64,000 nt of DNA from Lysinibacillus odysseyi (GCA_014595895.1 JABUKB010000002.1:88770-152769), one strand, 5' to 3'. Shown: positions 36,885 to 47,866, counted from the stretch's first letter. A program made the numbers and translations. Notes: a model not told the origin generated them from the sequence alone.

Positions 36885-38027
36885 CTATTTCCCATCACAA
36901 AAATAAATCAAAATCGGACTTCCGTCATTGTACTTTCCATCCGTTACCGTTAAGAGTTTAATACCCGACTTATTTTTATTACTCGGTTCAATTACGTAGT
37001 CATCTCCGCCATCTGCATTCACGAGAACAAAGCCGTAATCGCGCACTTCCCATTTCCCGCTAGATGACCCATTTGGTCCTCCAGTCCATTTATATGAACC
37101 ATCCTTAGATACTTGTAAGTCTCCAAAAGGAACATAGGCTAATTCTAGCTCCCAATCCCCATAATATTGGCTATATTGCGGGTCCGGATTATTATCCTCA
37201 TCCGTATCTGGAGACTGATTACTTAAATCAAGTAAAAATGACATGATTGTGCCTTTCACCATATTCTTTCCTGATTTGTTTTTAATATAATTTGTTGCAT
37301 AGATTGTATATTTTTCGCCGTTTTTATAGGAATTCACAGGGGAAATATAGACTTCTTTGTTATCAGAGGACACACTAAGGCGCGTTTCTAACAAGTATCC
37401 CTTAGAATCCTTTACATATATAGTGTTATTATTAACTGTTTTTGCATCCACAGGTTGGTTAAAACGTATGGTCCAAACTTTTAACTTATCACTAGTAGAC
37501 TTTTGCCCAATCGATTTATAATCCTTGAAATCCTCTTGAGCAGGTGCATCTTGCTCAACAACATACGTAAAATGCACTTCGGTAGAAGGTGTAATGCGGT
37601 CGATACGCATCTGAATGAACTTCCCGTCGTTCGCCTCTATTAAAAATATATCTTTTTCTTTTATTTTCATGCTTGTTAAAGGGTACCCGAAACCATCTGT
37701 TGGAAAGACAATACTGTTTTTATTGAGGGGCTCTGCAAATGAATCCATTAGAGCAACCTTTCTTGCGCCCATATCCGAGTAGATGTTCATTACGACATCC
37801 GCTTTTGTCCGATCTGTCACGACCGTCCCCGTGTCAAAATCAAATCCTCCAAACTTCATTACTTCATCAGACCAAAGGAGGGTCTGGCTTAACAGTGGAC
37901 GATATACCCCTTCTTTTTCCTCTGACCAACCAACTTCCGTGTTTCCTGCCTGTGCGAAACCTGAGTTGCTAATCCCCCCTGCTAGTATTACAAAAAACAG
38001 CAACATACAAAGAAATACTTTCTTCAT
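36885..38027 (-). CDS. Secreted protein with a bacterial Ig-like domain
   Basis: This is a 380-residue exported protein. The start at ATG 38027 follows AGGAGG and opens a signal peptide (MKKVFLCMLLFFVILAGG...) probably cut after FAQA. The middle holds a Big_5-type Ig-like domain (KVWTIRFNQPVDAKTVNNNT; YTIYATNYIKNKSGKNM), common in Planococcaceae surface proteins. The C-terminal ~100 residues form a beta-rich unit (SKDGSYKWTGGPNGSSSGKW) like small domains that measure or hold ligands. There is no wall anchor. Role unknown. An upstream in-frame start would hide the signal peptide. Confidence 0.78.
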   Translation of the reverse strand: MKKVFLCMLLFFVILAGGISNSGFAQAGNTEVGWSEEKEGVYRPLLSQTLLWSDEVMKFGGFDFDTGTVVTDRTKADVVMNIYSDMGARKVALMDSFAEPLNKNSIVFPTDGFGYPLTSMKIKEKDIFLIEANDGKFIQMRIDRITPSTEVHFTYVVEQDAPAQEDFKDYKSIGQKSTSDKLKVWTIRFNQPVDAKTVNNNTIYVKDSKGYLLETRLSVSSDNKEVYISPVNSYKNGEKYTIYATNYIKNKSGKNMVKGTIMSFLLDLSNQSPDTDEDNNPDPQYSQYYGDWELELAYVPFGDLQVSKDGSYKWTGGPNGSSSGKWEVRDYGFVLVNADGGDDYVIEPSNKNKSGIKLLTVTDGKYNDGSPILIYFCDGK

Positions 38028-38213
38028 TCTAACCTCCTCATGATGCTTCGCGAATCTTCCCTCATCATCACTATTATGGTTAGGGCATTCTAAATATGTG
38101 AATTTTGGCACTTAAATTATGCGTGAAAAAATCACTTACCAATAATCTTCGGAAGGGGCAGATATTCCTTTATGGGTTGCACAAATAAGAACTCTCAGGC
38201 ACTAGAGACAACT

Positions 38214-38257
38214 TGAAAACGCATCCAGACTATACTTATCGTATGACTGAATGCGTT
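38214..38257 (-). terminator. Terminator of the amidase gene
   Basis: AACGCAT pairs with ATGCGTT with further pairing inside; TTTTCAAG follows on the minus strand. Confidence 0.6.
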
Positions 38258-38266
38258 CATGATTTA

Positions 38267-39730
38267 TTATGCAGTTGGTTGTGGCTGTGTTTCGCTCACA
38301 TGTACTGCTGGTTGACGGTCTTTCCAAGGCATTGCTTCTTCTAACTGTTTACCAAGTTGCAATAACGTCAATTCATCTGCAAATTTACTTGTAATCTGCA
38401 GACCAATTGGCAAGCCGCATTTACTTTGTGCTAAAGGTAATGATAATGAAGGTTGACCTGTAGCATTAAATAAATTTGTAAATGGTGCATAAGTGAAAAT
38501 TTGCTCCGTCCATTCCACAGCTGAAATGTTAGGGTTGTTCGCATTTAATTCCCCAATTTTAGCAGGCAGTGTGCCGATTGTTGGGCTTAACAAAATATCA
38601 TAGTCTTCAAAGAAGCCTGCTACCTGACGTGAAACGAGTGCATTGGTATGAATGGCTTCTAATAATTCAGATGCTTTTAAATCACCGCCATATTCATAGC
38701 ATTTCCAAATAGCTGCTTCAATATTTTCAGGAGAAACAGCTTTACCTATCCCTGCTGCGGCACCCTTAATCATTTGATAAATATTCGCTGTCCAAATATC
38801 GACTGTTGCCTTTGTAAATGACGCTTGTTCATATTTTGGACGCGCTTCTACTACTTCGTGTCCTAGGTCCCTTAAAACTTGAACTGTTTTATGAACAGCT
38901 TCAACACATTCTGGATCTACAAATGCCCCAGAGTTTGCTTCCGTTGTCCATGCAATTTTTAAAGGACGTACTTTTTCGTGGATTAATTGTCCATACGGTG
39001 CATGTGTTACTTCTAATTTTGAATAACTTCCTAAATCTGGACCTGCTACTTGATCTAATAAAACCGCTGTATCGCGAATTGTACGCGTAACCGCAAATTC
39101 AATGGCAATACCATTTAAAGGTTCACTATTGAACGGTCCTGCAGGAATTCTCCCTCGTGTAGGCTTTAATCCAACGAGCCCACTACAAGCTGCAGGAATA
39201 CGGATAGACCCACCCCCATCGTTCGCATGAGCAATCGGTACGATACCACTTGCAACAGCAGCTGCTGACCCACCGCTTGAACCACCAGGACTATGGTTTA
39301 CATTCCACGGATTACGCGTTGCACCATACATAACTGCTTCAGTGGCTGCATTATAACCAAACTCTGGTGTCGTCGTAGTACCTGTTAAAATTAAACCTGC
39401 TTTTCTAAAGCGCGCCATTAATTCACTATCTAGCTCTATAATCGTATTTTCCGCTATGCGGCTTCCCATACTATGCGGGACACCTTCTGCATGTAACACG
39501 AGCTCTTTAATTAAAAACGGAACACCTGCAAACGGAGCATTTTCATCAACTTTCTCAATTGCTTGGTCAGCTTGCTCTTCTAAAACACTGACTACTGCAT
39601 TAATGGATGGATTTACTTTTTTTATTCCTTCTAACGCCAGCTTTTTTAACTCTTGTGGTGTTACTTCTTTTGATTTTACTAGTTCTGCTAACCCAATTCC
39701 GTCATATGATGCATACTCTTGTAAATTCAT
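38267..39730 (-). CDS. Amidase (amidase-signature family)
   Basis: This 487-residue hydrolase belongs to the Ser-Ser-Lys amidase-signature enzymes. The conserved stretch is [20 protein letters not shown] near 148-167; the catalytic Lys is in [13 protein letters not shown] near 74 and the nucleophile Ser follows in [20 protein letters not shown]. Family members split amides of varied acids, from acetamide to 6-aminohexanoate-type dimers; the wording [10 protein letters not shown] fits the generic group, not GatA, which would sit with GatC and GatB. It is divergent from a LuxR regulator, which may control it. Confidence 0.9.
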   Translation of the reverse strand: MNLQEYASYDGIGLAELVKSKEVTPQELKKLALEGIKKVNPSINAVVSVLEEQADQAIEKVDENAPFAGVPFLIKELVLHAEGVPHSMGSRIAENTIIELDSELMARFRKAGLILTGTTTTPEFGYNAATEAVMYGATRNPWNVNHSPGGSSGGSAAAVASGIVPIAHANDGGGSIRIPAACSGLVGLKPTRGRIPAGPFNSEPLNGIAIEFAVTRTIRDTAVLLDQVAGPDLGSYSKLEVTHAPYGQLIHEKVRPLKIAWTTEANSGAFVDPECVEAVHKTVQVLRDLGHEVVEARPKYEQASFTKATVDIWTANIYQMIKGAAAGIGKAVSPENIEAAIWKCYEYGGDLKASELLEAIHTNALVSRQVAGFFEDYDILLSPTIGTLPAKIGELNANNPNISAVEWTEQIFTYAPFTNLFNATGQPSLSLPLAQSKCGLPIGLQITSKFADELTLLQLGKQLEEAMPWKDRQPAVHVSETQPQPTA

Positions 39731-39860
39731 ATAATCACCTCATATAGTTTTAATCTTACAACTCTAATGTACTGAACATTCTAAAAATTAACTATTACCC
39801 AAAAGGATAATTCTTCTTTAAGTAGAATATAAGGTCATAATAGAGAAATGAGGTGTTTTT

Positions 39861-40592
39861 ATGTTTTGTGAAAAAGATTTAGAGAAAATTCTTAAAACTA
39901 GTTATCATATTTCCAATATAAATGTGAAACAAAGTAATGAAGGATTTAAAACTGAGCTTTTACATGCGTTAAGCCAACATCTCGGTTATCACCATATGTT
40001 ATTTTGGGAAATGTCAAATAACGAATTAAATACACCTGTACTTTTCAATATAGAAGTTCATACCATTGATGATTATTTAGACATCTATAAAAACTTTGAT
40101 CCATTACATCCGCAAAATACCGACCCACAGCATTCTATTCAGTTGATGAATAGAAATGAATTGATGTGTTTGCAAAAACAAACACATTATAAAGAAGTTT
40201 TTTTAAGAGAAAATTGTTATGAAGATGAAATGGCAATGTATCTGAAAGCAGACGATAAACTTGTAGCCGCTATCGGCTTTTTAAGAAAGAGTGGCGAGAG
40301 GTTATTTAATGAAAAAGATGTTTTAAAGTTAATGTATTTGAAAAGAAATATTGAAAATATGTACTCCTTACATCAATATGCACAGCCTTCTATATTATTT
40401 GAAATGACAGAAAGGGAAAGAGAAGTTTTGAATTTGGTTTTCAAAGGCTTGAAAAATATAGAAATTGCTCAGAAATTATTCGTCAGTGAGAACACTATAA
40501 AGAAACATCTTCAAAACTTATATAGAAAGTTTCAAGTAACGAATCGTACCCAGTTACTAGCAAAGTGTTTAAAGTATGTCGACCATGTTTAA
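39861..40592 (+). CDS. LuxR-type transcriptional regulator
   Basis: This 243-residue regulator has a C-terminal LuxR/GerE helix-turn-helix at about 178-238 (MTEREREVLNLVFKGLKNIE, IAQKLFVSENTIKKHLQNLY). The N-terminal part (1-170) is mixed alpha/beta, GAF-like in feel, and is neither a receiver domain nor clearly an autoinducer-binding domain. GAGGTG precedes the ATG. It lies between a divergent amidase and a convergent MHS transporter, suggesting control of an amide or organic-acid uptake and breakdown route. The effector is unknown. Confidence 0.85.
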   Translation: MFCEKDLEKILKTSYHISNINVKQSNEGFKTELLHALSQHLGYHHMLFWEMSNNELNTPVLFNIEVHTIDDYLDIYKNFDPLHPQNTDPQHSIQLMNRNELMCLQKQTHYKEVFLRENCYEDEMAMYLKADDKLVAAIGFLRKSGERLFNEKDVLKLMYLKRNIENMYSLHQYAQPSILFEMTEREREVLNLVFKGLKNIEIAQKLFVSENTIKKHLQNLYRKFQVTNRTQLLAKCLKYVDHV

Positions 40593-40605
40593 TCTTTTAA
40601 ATATA

Positions 40606-40650
40606 AAAACAGTGTCAAAAAGGCTCTAAAACCCTTTTGACACTGTTTAT
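40606..40650. terminator. Bidirectional terminator between regulator and transporter
   Basis: ACAGTGTCAAAA.GG pairs with CC.TTTTGACACTGT, with T-rich sequence on both strands. Confidence 0.82.
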
Positions 40651-40696
40651 GCTTGTACGATAATTTCCATTTTGGATTATTTAGATTTCTCAACAG

Positions 40697-42067
40697 TTAT
40701 TCCATTGCTGATTCTTTATATTTCGATTGTTTGGAAACTACACCTTTTCTTTCCTTTATGTTATTTAAGGATACATTGGAAGTTTCGTTTGCTTTCAGGA
40801 GAGAACATAAGGCAATAATGGCTCCAATCATTAAATAGAAAGCCGGTGCAAAATCATTGCCACTTGTTGCAATTAAGAAGGTCGCAACATATGGCGCTGT
40901 CCCCCCAAAAATAGCATTACCTGTATTAAAAGAAAAACCAAATCCACTATATCTCATCTCTGTAGGGAACATTTCAGATAAAAATGTTGCTAGCACACCA
41001 TCATTACAAGCTAAAATCGCTCCTAGCAGAATCATCGAAACAATGGTAAATGCTCCACCCATACTCATTAACATGAAAATTGGATACGTGAATAAAATGA
41101 ATAGAATACAAGCAGTCATCAATACAGGCTTTCTTCCAAACCTATCCGTTATGACTCCTACAATAGGAAGCATTATAACATAAGTCAAAAGTGTAAAAAT
41201 AGTAGTAAGTGTACTTTGCAAACTATCAAATTTCAAGACGGTTGATAGGTAGGTCGGCATATAGGATAAAATGATGTAAAAACCGACGGCATTTAAGCAA
41301 ATGACGCCAAATGCAATGAGCAATTTCCCTCTATATTTATATATCCCTTCTATCATACCAAGTTGCTTAACAGCAGATTGCTCTTCCTTCGCTTCATTGA
41401 ATACAGGAGAGTCTTCCATCTTTAAACGCATAACCAATCCGATTAAACCTAATGGCAAGGATAATAAAAATGGAATTCTCCAGCCCCAGCTTACTAACGC
41501 TTCATTTGTTAATGCAAATTGCAAGATTGATGTAACAACGGCACCAAGCAGCATACCAGTAGCCGTACTTGCAGGAACCAGACTGACCAATAAACCTCTT
41601 TTCTTCTTGGGTGCATGCTCCGCAATCATTAAGGAAGCACCTGCATATTCACCGGAAGCTGAGAAGCCTTGTACGATACGGCAACCCAGCAATAACACAG
41701 GCGCTAAAACGCCGATACTCTCATAACTGGGAATTAACCCAATGCCAAATGTTGATAGTGTCATTAAAGACATTGTCAAAATGAGAATCTTTTTTCGACC
41801 AAGCCGATCGCCATAATGCCCCCAGACTAATCCGCCGATTGGTCTAATCAGAAATGATAAAGCGAAAATAGCAAAGGTATTTAATAAAGCTGCCGTCTCA
41901 TTTCCTGGAGCAAAAAACACAGTTGCGATAATGGTCGCTAAATATCCATAGGAAGCATAATCAAACCATTCAATCATATTTCCGTATGCAGAACCTGTTA
42001 ATACTTGTTTCATTCCTTTTGTTTCTTTTGTTTCCTCTGTTTCTTTTCTCCTGGCACTAATTATCAT
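40697..42067 (-). CDS. MFS transporter, metabolite:H+ symporter (MHS) family
   Basis: This 456-residue permease has twelve membrane segments. MHS-type marks are GNMIEWFDYASYGYLATIIA near the start, RPIGGLVWGHYGDRLGRKK between segments 2 and 3, and the loop GWRIPFLLSLPLGLIGLVMR then LKMEDSPVF. Family substrates include 2-oxoglutarate, citrate, proline, betaine and shikimate, taken up with protons. The N-terminus is polar (RRKETEETKETKG); a start at Met20 would give the usual length, so the true start is open. The neighbouring amidase suggests an amide-derived acid as substrate. Confidence 0.9.
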   Translation of the reverse strand: MIISARRKETEETKETKGMKQVLTGSAYGNMIEWFDYASYGYLATIIATVFFAPGNETAALLNTFAIFALSFLIRPIGGLVWGHYGDRLGRKKILILTMSLMTLSTFGIGLIPSYESIGVLAPVLLLGCRIVQGFSASGEYAGASLMIAEHAPKKKRGLLVSLVPASTATGMLLGAVVTSILQFALTNEALVSWGWRIPFLLSLPLGLIGLVMRLKMEDSPVFNEAKEEQSAVKQLGMIEGIYKYRGKLLIAFGVICLNAVGFYIILSYMPTYLSTVLKFDSLQSTLTTIFTLLTYVIMLPIVGVITDRFGRKPVLMTACILFILFTYPIFMLMSMGGAFTIVSMILLGAILACNDGVLATFLSEMFPTEMRYSGFGFSFNTGNAIFGGTAPYVATFLIATSGNDFAPAFYLMIGAIIALCSLLKANETSNVSLNNIKERKGVVSKQSKYKESAME

Positions 42068-42533
42068 CCACTCCTCATTATTTATGGGACACCCTCTTTG
42101 AAGGTACTGACATTCCGCTTTGTTTTAGTCAGTTTTGTTTCAATAGTTGACCATTTACCCCTTTCCCAGAAATTTAAACGAGCCTTAAGCGAAGATTCAT
42201 TCAAATAAAGTAAAACTTCAATTTAAGGAAAACAAAAAAGTAGAAGAAAAGAGTTGTTTTCCTTCACTTGCTTTATTGAAAACCTGATTTTCAATGATTA
42301 TTACATCAGAATATCAATTTATACATTCGTAATCTATTTTTATTTTGGGTATTTTTCCCTAGTGAGCTAGCTAATTAAAGGCAAAAACACCCAAAAAAGC
42401 TCAATAGATACTATTTGCTTTCCAAGTATTTCAAGTTATAATGTCCTTTGGAAATAAAATATCACTATAATGGTAGTGAAAACCCATCTTATACAAATTT
42501 CTATACTACTATAAACACTTAGGAGGTCATCAT
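42068..42533. other. Intergenic DNA between transporter and chemoreceptor
   Basis: This 466-base AT-rich gap separates divergent genes. Apart from the AGGAGG site at 42521-42526 for the chemoreceptor I see no gene, RNA or repeat. Several TATAAT-like words occur near 42430-42480, but no pair is convincing enough to name as a promoter. Confidence 0.5.
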
Positions 42534-44564
42534 GTGAACTCGAAAATAGAGTCCATACGACAACATAGTATACGCACTAGATTTATCGCTTGGTTTTTGC
42601 TAGTGTCGATTGTTCCGCTGCTTGCTGTTACCTATTTCGTACAAAAAATCAACAGCGATATTGTCATTGAAAAAGAAGAAGAAGCGATGCACAGCCTCAT
42701 TTTGAGCAAGGCACAATCCATCGATCATTGGTTTAATGCGCAGATGTCAGAAATGCAAATCGCAGCGGAAAGCGACATAATCAAATCTATGAATCCAGAA
42801 AGGGTCATTCCCTATCTTTCCATGCTGGATAATCGTTCTGATGTTTTCGAAACGATGTTTGCAATTGACACAAACGGCACAGTGGTTGCACATACCATCC
42901 CAGAGAGTATAGGCTCTGATTACAGTGATCGTTCATATGTCTCAAAAGCTTTGAATGGTGAATCAAATTATTCTGATGTATTAACCTCAAAAGCGACAGG
43001 GAACCGCATTGTAGTTGCCGCTACCCCAATCAAGGATGAAAATGGTTCAATAGTCGGTATTCTTGCAGGATCAGCTAATTTTGAAGTATTAGTTGATACA
43101 TATCTAATGAAGAAAGAGGAATCGAACTCTTCCAATCCGTTAGATATGACATCCAGCCAAATTACATTGCTCGATAGCCAAGGAACCTTGCAGGTAGTAC
43201 CAGATGAAAAGTTAATCGGCCAAAATGTGGATGAAGCGCAGCTTAGCAATGATATTGCAGACATATTAAAGAAAAGTGCGGAAGGAACAGGGATATCCAG
43301 TTTTGAATACATAGGCGAAGATTACCTTGCTGCATATGCACCGATTGAAAAAGTAAACTATGGACTAACTATTTATACCCCGGAAAACATTGTATTAGCG
43401 GAATCGAAATCAACTCAAATTACATCCATGATTATTATTGCCATCACTGCAATTTTCATTATCTTACTTTCCATCATGATTGTAAGGAGCATTACAAAGC
43501 CAATTTTAGCGGTAGCTAAAGGGATGAGCAATGTAGCTTCCGGTGATCTGACAACAAATAAAATGGAAATCAAGACACATGATGAATTAGGAGAGCTTGC
43601 TCATAATTTCAATACCATGGTCGATAATATCAAGCATTTAGTAACTGAAATTAAAGATGCATCCGAACAAGTAGCATCTTCTTCCCAACAACTAACTGTA
43701 AGCTCGGAAGAAACTGTCCAATCAACAGAGCAAATCTCGGCATCGATTCAATCCATTGCATCGCATTCCGAAGTGCAAGCAAACATTACAGAAGATGCAA
43801 AAAATGTCGTTTCAGATATTTCAAATGGCATTTCGACGATCTCTGCCAATATCAAGGAAACAAGCTTTATTGCAAAAGAAGCAGTGAGCGCTGCTACAAC
43901 TGGTTCTCAAGTAATCGAAAGAACAATCAGTCAAATGCAAATGGTGGATGAAAAAACGAATGTAGCTTCTATCACAGTAAATGCCCTTGGGAAGAAATCA
44001 AATGAAATTGGGGACATCATTTCTGTCATTACAAATATCGCAGACCAAACGAATTTATTGGCCTTAAATGCAGCAATTGAAGCTGCAAGAGCAGGTGAGT
44101 ATGGAAAAGGATTCGCGGTTGTGGCAGATGAAGTAAGAAAGTTGGCAGAACAGTCCAGCCAAGCATCAGGACAAATAAGCGACTTGATAAAAGAAATCCA
44201 ATTTGAAATTTCTTCTTCCATCAAGGCGATGAATGAAGGGAACCTAGCTGTAAACGATGGAAAAACGTATGTCGAACAGGCTGGCGTAGAGTTTGAAAAA
44301 ATCGCTTCAGCCATTGGGGATATTTCCATTCAAATACAAAATATTTTAGAGGAAAGTACGAAAATTAACGGCCACTCTGAAAAAATGGTAGAAGATATTA
44401 TACACTTAACCGACATTTCCTTGGAGGCAGCAAGCAATACACAAGAGATTGCTTCAGCTTCAGAGCAACAAAACAGCACAATGCAGGAAATTGCCGCATT
44501 TGCTGCAGTTTTATCGAATATGGCTGATGAGTTAAGAAACTCTGCGCAAACCTTCAAACTATGA
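42534..44564 (+). CDS. Methyl-accepting chemotaxis protein (dCache sensor)
   Basis: This is a 676-residue chemoreceptor. Membrane segment one is at about 17-37 ([20 protein letters not shown]), followed by a large extracellular double-Cache sensor to about 290 with [20 protein letters not shown] typical of the ligand pocket, membrane segment two ([19 protein letters not shown]), HAMP, and the signalling coiled coil with [20 protein letters not shown] at its tip. It starts with GTG at 42534; AGGAGG lies seven bases away. Double-Cache receptors usually bind amino acids or organic acids. A terminator follows. Confidence 0.94.
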   Translation: MNSKIESIRQHSIRTRFIAWFLLVSIVPLLAVTYFVQKINSDIVIEKEEEAMHSLILSKAQSIDHWFNAQMSEMQIAAESDIIKSMNPERVIPYLSMLDNRSDVFETMFAIDTNGTVVAHTIPESIGSDYSDRSYVSKALNGESNYSDVLTSKATGNRIVVAATPIKDENGSIVGILAGSANFEVLVDTYLMKKEESNSSNPLDMTSSQITLLDSQGTLQVVPDEKLIGQNVDEAQLSNDIADILKKSAEGTGISSFEYIGEDYLAAYAPIEKVNYGLTIYTPENIVLAESKSTQITSMIIIAITAIFIILLSIMIVRSITKPILAVAKGMSNVASGDLTTNKMEIKTHDELGELAHNFNTMVDNIKHLVTEIKDASEQVASSSQQLTVSSEETVQSTEQISASIQSIASHSEVQANITEDAKNVVSDISNGISTISANIKETSFIAKEAVSAATTGSQVIERTISQMQMVDEKTNVASITVNALGKKSNEIGDIISVITNIADQTNLLALNAAIEAARAGEYGKGFAVVADEVRKLAEQSSQASGQISDLIKEIQFEISSSIKAMNEGNLAVNDGKTYVEQAGVEFEKIASAIGDISIQIQNILEESTKINGHSEKMVEDIIHLTDISLEAASNTQEIASASEQQNSTMQEIAAFAAVLSNMADELRNSAQTFKL

Positions 44565-44574
44565 TTTCAATCAT

Positions 44575-44618
44575 CGCAACCTTTCGTTTAAATTAACTGA
44601 CGAAAGGTTGCTTTTTTA
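44575..44618 (+). terminator. Terminator of the second chemoreceptor gene
   Basis: GCAACCTTTCGT pairs with ACGAAAGGTTGC and is followed by TTTTTT. Confidence 0.88.
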
Positions 44619-44829
44619 TTTGGATTGCTGCGATTTTGGTTTCTTGGAAACATTTCATGATTATGAGCCTTATCTCTTCAACATTAAAAGTATTATATTG
44701 AAATTAGCTAAAAGTATCAAAACCAGTTGAAATAAACAACTAGAAACGTTATACTGCAATTTGGAATATTTTTACCATATTATGTATTATTTAATATTTT
44801 ACTATTAGAAATGCAAGGAAGTGAAACGT

Positions 44830-45894
44830 ATGATTCAATCCATATTATCCAACCTAGCGATTATATTACTAGGGCATTTATGCATGGTGATGTTGGTCAA
44901 TCAAAAAAGACGAGTCTCCAACACATTCTTTTCTGTTTGTGTCGTTTTACTTTTTTCAGCTGTCATTATAAGTATGTTTTACTTACCTATTAACATCGAT
45001 GGCTTTAATTTTGATTTACGGTTAATTCCTCTTATATTTCTGGCTATATTCAGAGGCTGGAAGATTACTTTATCGACGCTGATTATTGTTTGTACTTGGC
45101 GTTATTTTATGGGGGGTGTTGGTGCCATGCCGGGTATTATAGCCGGTATGGCTGGACCAACATTATTTGTGTTTCTTTTTTACGCTTTCAAAAAAGAAAC
45201 GAACAAATTTTATGAAAAACTCTTTGTCATTACGGTTTGTTGGTTTATTTCTGATTTTCCGATTGTTTTTATTATCCCGAATGGCTGGGAAGTTTTTAAA
45301 GGATTCTTTTTCATCCGCTATACATCCTTTCTTGTCGTTGCCTTTGCCTATTATACCTTTATCCAACAGGAGCATAAGAAATACTACTATAAGGTACAGT
45401 TAGAACGGATGGCTTGGTATGATCAGCTTACTAATCTCTTTAATAGAAGAAAGTTTATGGAACTAATGGAAACGAAACAACATAATCCTGCCAAAAATCA
45501 ATTCATTGCCCTTATGGATATCGACCATTTCAAGAAAATCAATGATACATACGGGCATTTAGTTGGGGACGATGTGTTGATGCAATTGTCTTCTATCTAT
45601 AATGAGAAAATAAATGACCATATGATGATTGGCAGATATGGCGGAGAAGAATTCATTATGTACTTGGAAGCCGATACGTTGGACGAGGCCATTATTACTT
45701 TGGAAAACTTGCGTCAGTGCATTCGAAACACAACCTTTAAAATAGATTGCGCCTATCACATTCCAATCACGATTTCAATCGGTCTAGCCAAACTAGAAAA
45801 GAATCTGCCGCTGAAAGATGCCATTCAAATAGCAGACCAGCATTTATATATCGCAAAAGAAAGAGGTCGGGACCGGTTAATCTGTGCCTGTTAG
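44830..45894 (+). CDS. Diguanylate cyclase with 5TM-LYT sensor
   Basis: This 354-residue membrane protein makes cyclic di-GMP. The N-terminal ~185 residues have five to six membrane helices of the 5TMR-LYT type (FDLRLIPLIFLAIFRGWKIT; GAMPGIIAGMAGPTLFVF). A GGDEF domain follows (about 195-354): ALMDIDHFKKINDTYGHLVG, then RYGGEEF, the catalytic motif in its common GGEEF form. I see no RxxD inhibitory site five residues upstream of it. The ATG at 44830 is nine bases after AAGGAA. It stands next to a chemoreceptor and may take part in choosing between moving and sticking. Confidence 0.92.
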   Translation: MIQSILSNLAIILLGHLCMVMLVNQKRRVSNTFFSVCVVLLFSAVIISMFYLPINIDGFNFDLRLIPLIFLAIFRGWKITLSTLIIVCTWRYFMGGVGAMPGIIAGMAGPTLFVFLFYAFKKETNKFYEKLFVITVCWFISDFPIVFIIPNGWEVFKGFFFIRYTSFLVVAFAYYTFIQQEHKKYYYKVQLERMAWYDQLTNLFNRRKFMELMETKQHNPAKNQFIALMDIDHFKKINDTYGHLVGDDVLMQLSSIYNEKINDHMMIGRYGGEEFIMYLEADTLDEAIITLENLRQCIRNTTFKIDCAYHIPITISIGLAKLEKNLPLKDAIQIADQHLYIAKERGRDRLICAC

Positions 45895-45937
45895 GCGGGG
45901 TTGATTTATTCAGAAACTAAACCATTTATAAAACGAA

Positions 45938-45974
45938 AAGAACCTTCCATTTCACGTTTGATTGGAAGGTTCCT
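45938..45974. terminator. Bidirectional terminator
   Basis: GAACCTTCCA pairs with TGGAAGGTTC; on the minus strand a T-rich run follows. It separates the convergent diguanylate cyclase and HNH/AP2 genes. Confidence 0.8.
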
Positions 45975-45997
45975 CTACCTATTAACCCTTTATAGCC

Positions 45998-47590
45998 TTA
46001 TTTAAAATACTCACTAAAATTTTCCGGGAAATTCAGTTTCCGTTCATCTTTCATGATTTCAAACGCTTTTTCATCGTATGCTTTTGCAGCCTCTAGCTCA
46101 TCTTTGAAATAACCTAAGTTATAGCGTTTCCCCTGGTACTGGAAAAAGCTTCGATACTTATTTGATGATTTTTCATAATAAACACCGAAATACTTTGCCC
46201 TTTTCTTCGGCACGTACTTCGTATGATCGACCGGGTTCAAATAGGCATCCTCACCAAAGTGTTTCAGTGCATGAATGTTGTAAACCATTGCTGCCTCTTC
46301 TTCGGTATCATATTGCCCTATATATTTCACATGATCTTTAAAAGATAAGGTAACGCCCCATTTCCCTCTTGCTCTAAACGAAACACCTTTATATTTTGAA
46401 GATTTTCGTGTTTCCTCGAACACTACGTTATTGTGATCAATAGGATTTAGACGGCTTTGCGCTAGTTCCTCACCGAACATTTCGATCGCTTTTAAATTGT
46501 ATGCAGCGGCAGCTTCCATTTCCGTATAATAATTCCCTAAATGGTACGCATGGCTATTGTAATATAATACCGATTTCCATTTCTTGCCGTTCGTATTCGG
46601 TATTAATTGCACGCCTCTATAAATAGAAGTAGCCTTATTTTCCGATTGAAACTCAAAATCAAGTTCCTGATTCGTTTCCTTCACAGCTTTATACTTTAAA
46701 AACTCCTCGTACTGGCTGCTCACGTTTGATTTATAACTATAGATAGAGTGAAATTCCACGTGGCACTCTTCGCAGAGCGTCACCCCATTCGAAACCTCGA
46801 TTCTCAACTCAGGAAATTCTGAATAATTGTCTTTATGATGCGCACAAAGCTTTCCTCCGCGCTTTTTGCAGCATAAGCATGTATAATTATCCCTTTTAAA
46901 TACAGCCTCTCTCCAAGCCTCATAGCCAGGTATCATACGCCCATTTTCGCGCTCTTCATCGGTGAGGTTCGGATTCCAGTTCGGACTGTTTTCGCCAGAC
47001 ATTTTGTGCTTTTTACAATTCAAGCAGTCATGCCCTCTTAAAAAATTCGAATAGTAAGCAGATGCCTCATGTCCACAATGACAGATATATTCGATAAGAT
47101 AGTTATTCCCTTTCTTCGTGGACAATAAAAACTGACAGCCGCGCTCTTCAAATGCTTTTTTCATTTCACTGATAGAAATACTGCGTGATTCGCTCGTTTT
47201 TTTCCGGGCGCATTTCTCGCACATCCCCGATCCTTTCACGAAGTTTTTAAACTTCACCTTCACCCTCTGCTGGCAAATACACACATAGTCCAGCAATTGA
47301 TCCCCGTCTATATATTCTTGCGTCAATAAAATGCAATCTTTGGATTTGAAATATTCACTTACGTAGGCAATGTCTACTTTATTTATATTCACACTACTCG
47401 CTTTTTTCATTTTGTTGCACTCTGTACACCGGCTGCCTTTATTAAAGTTAGCTAGCGAAACAAGTCCCTTATTTCCGCAGCTACAGATGAACTCATTCTT
47501 GCTATCGACACCTTCATACTTACTTACCAAAACACACCCTTGTTCTTGAAAAACATTCTCTACATATTCCTGCGTATAACGCCTAGCCAT
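45998..47590 (-). CDS. HNH endonuclease with zinc-ribbon-like repeats and three AP2 domains
   Basis: This 530-residue protein has seven recognisable units. Three tandem N-terminal repeats (about 8-59, 75-127, 142-193) each run '(F)..(G/D)C.(L/F)LS....', a C.C(G/Q) pair, a '(N)F..G..C..C' end, so each probably binds zinc. Next is NSPNWNPNLTDEERENGR, common before HNH domains of homing enzymes, then the HNH domain (222-282; CLCCKKRGGKLCAHHKDNYS, TLCEECHVEFH). Three AP2/ERF DNA-binding domains follow (322-382, 399-451, 467-521), each with a YRGV/YKGV/YFGV start and LG.Y..E.EAA.AY. I start at ATG 47590 (AAAGAG upstream) and not at 47611. It resembles a free-standing homing endonuclease. Confidence 0.85.
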   Translation of the reverse strand: MARRYTQEYVENVFQEQGCVLVSKYEGVDSKNEFICSCGNKGLVSLANFNKGSRCTECNKMKKASSVNINKVDIAYVSEYFKSKDCILLTQEYIDGDQLLDYVCICQQRVKVKFKNFVKGSGMCEKCARKKTSESRSISISEMKKAFEERGCQFLLSTKKGNNYLIEYICHCGHEASAYYSNFLRGHDCLNCKKHKMSGENSPNWNPNLTDEERENGRMIPGYEAWREAVFKRDNYTCLCCKKRGGKLCAHHKDNYSEFPELRIEVSNGVTLCEECHVEFHSIYSYKSNVSSQYEEFLKYKAVKETNQELDFEFQSENKATSIYRGVQLIPNTNGKKWKSVLYYNSHAYHLGNYYTEMEAAAAYNLKAIEMFGEELAQSRLNPIDHNNVVFEETRKSSKYKGVSFRARGKWGVTLSFKDHVKYIGQYDTEEEAAMVYNIHALKHFGEDAYLNPVDHTKYVPKKRAKYFGVYYEKSSNKYRSFFQYQGKRYNLGYFKDELEAAKAYDEKAFEIMKDERKLNFPENFSEYFK

Positions 47591-47829
47591 ACAATTCACT
47601 CTTTCTTCCATACTAGCTTAATGTCTTTATATTATTAACATGTAGATAATCATGTTAGATAAATGTGAATTCGTCAACATTAATTTGCTAATTATGATGT
47701 TTTTATGCTTTTTATATCCGCTCACATCACGAAAAAAGCACAAACTGAAACAATACAGAAGAAACTTTTTACACTTTCCCGCAGATTTTTATTTGTTGAA
47801 TTCCGTCATAAATTATTTCTCCATATACA

Positions 47830-47866
47830 AAAGCAAACCTAGCCATACAAGAGGCTAGGTTTGCTT
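47830..47866 (-). terminator. Terminator of the SLH surface-protein operon
   Basis: On the minus strand AGCAAACCTAGCC pairs exactly with GGCTAGGTTTGCT and is followed by TTTTG. Confidence 0.85.
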
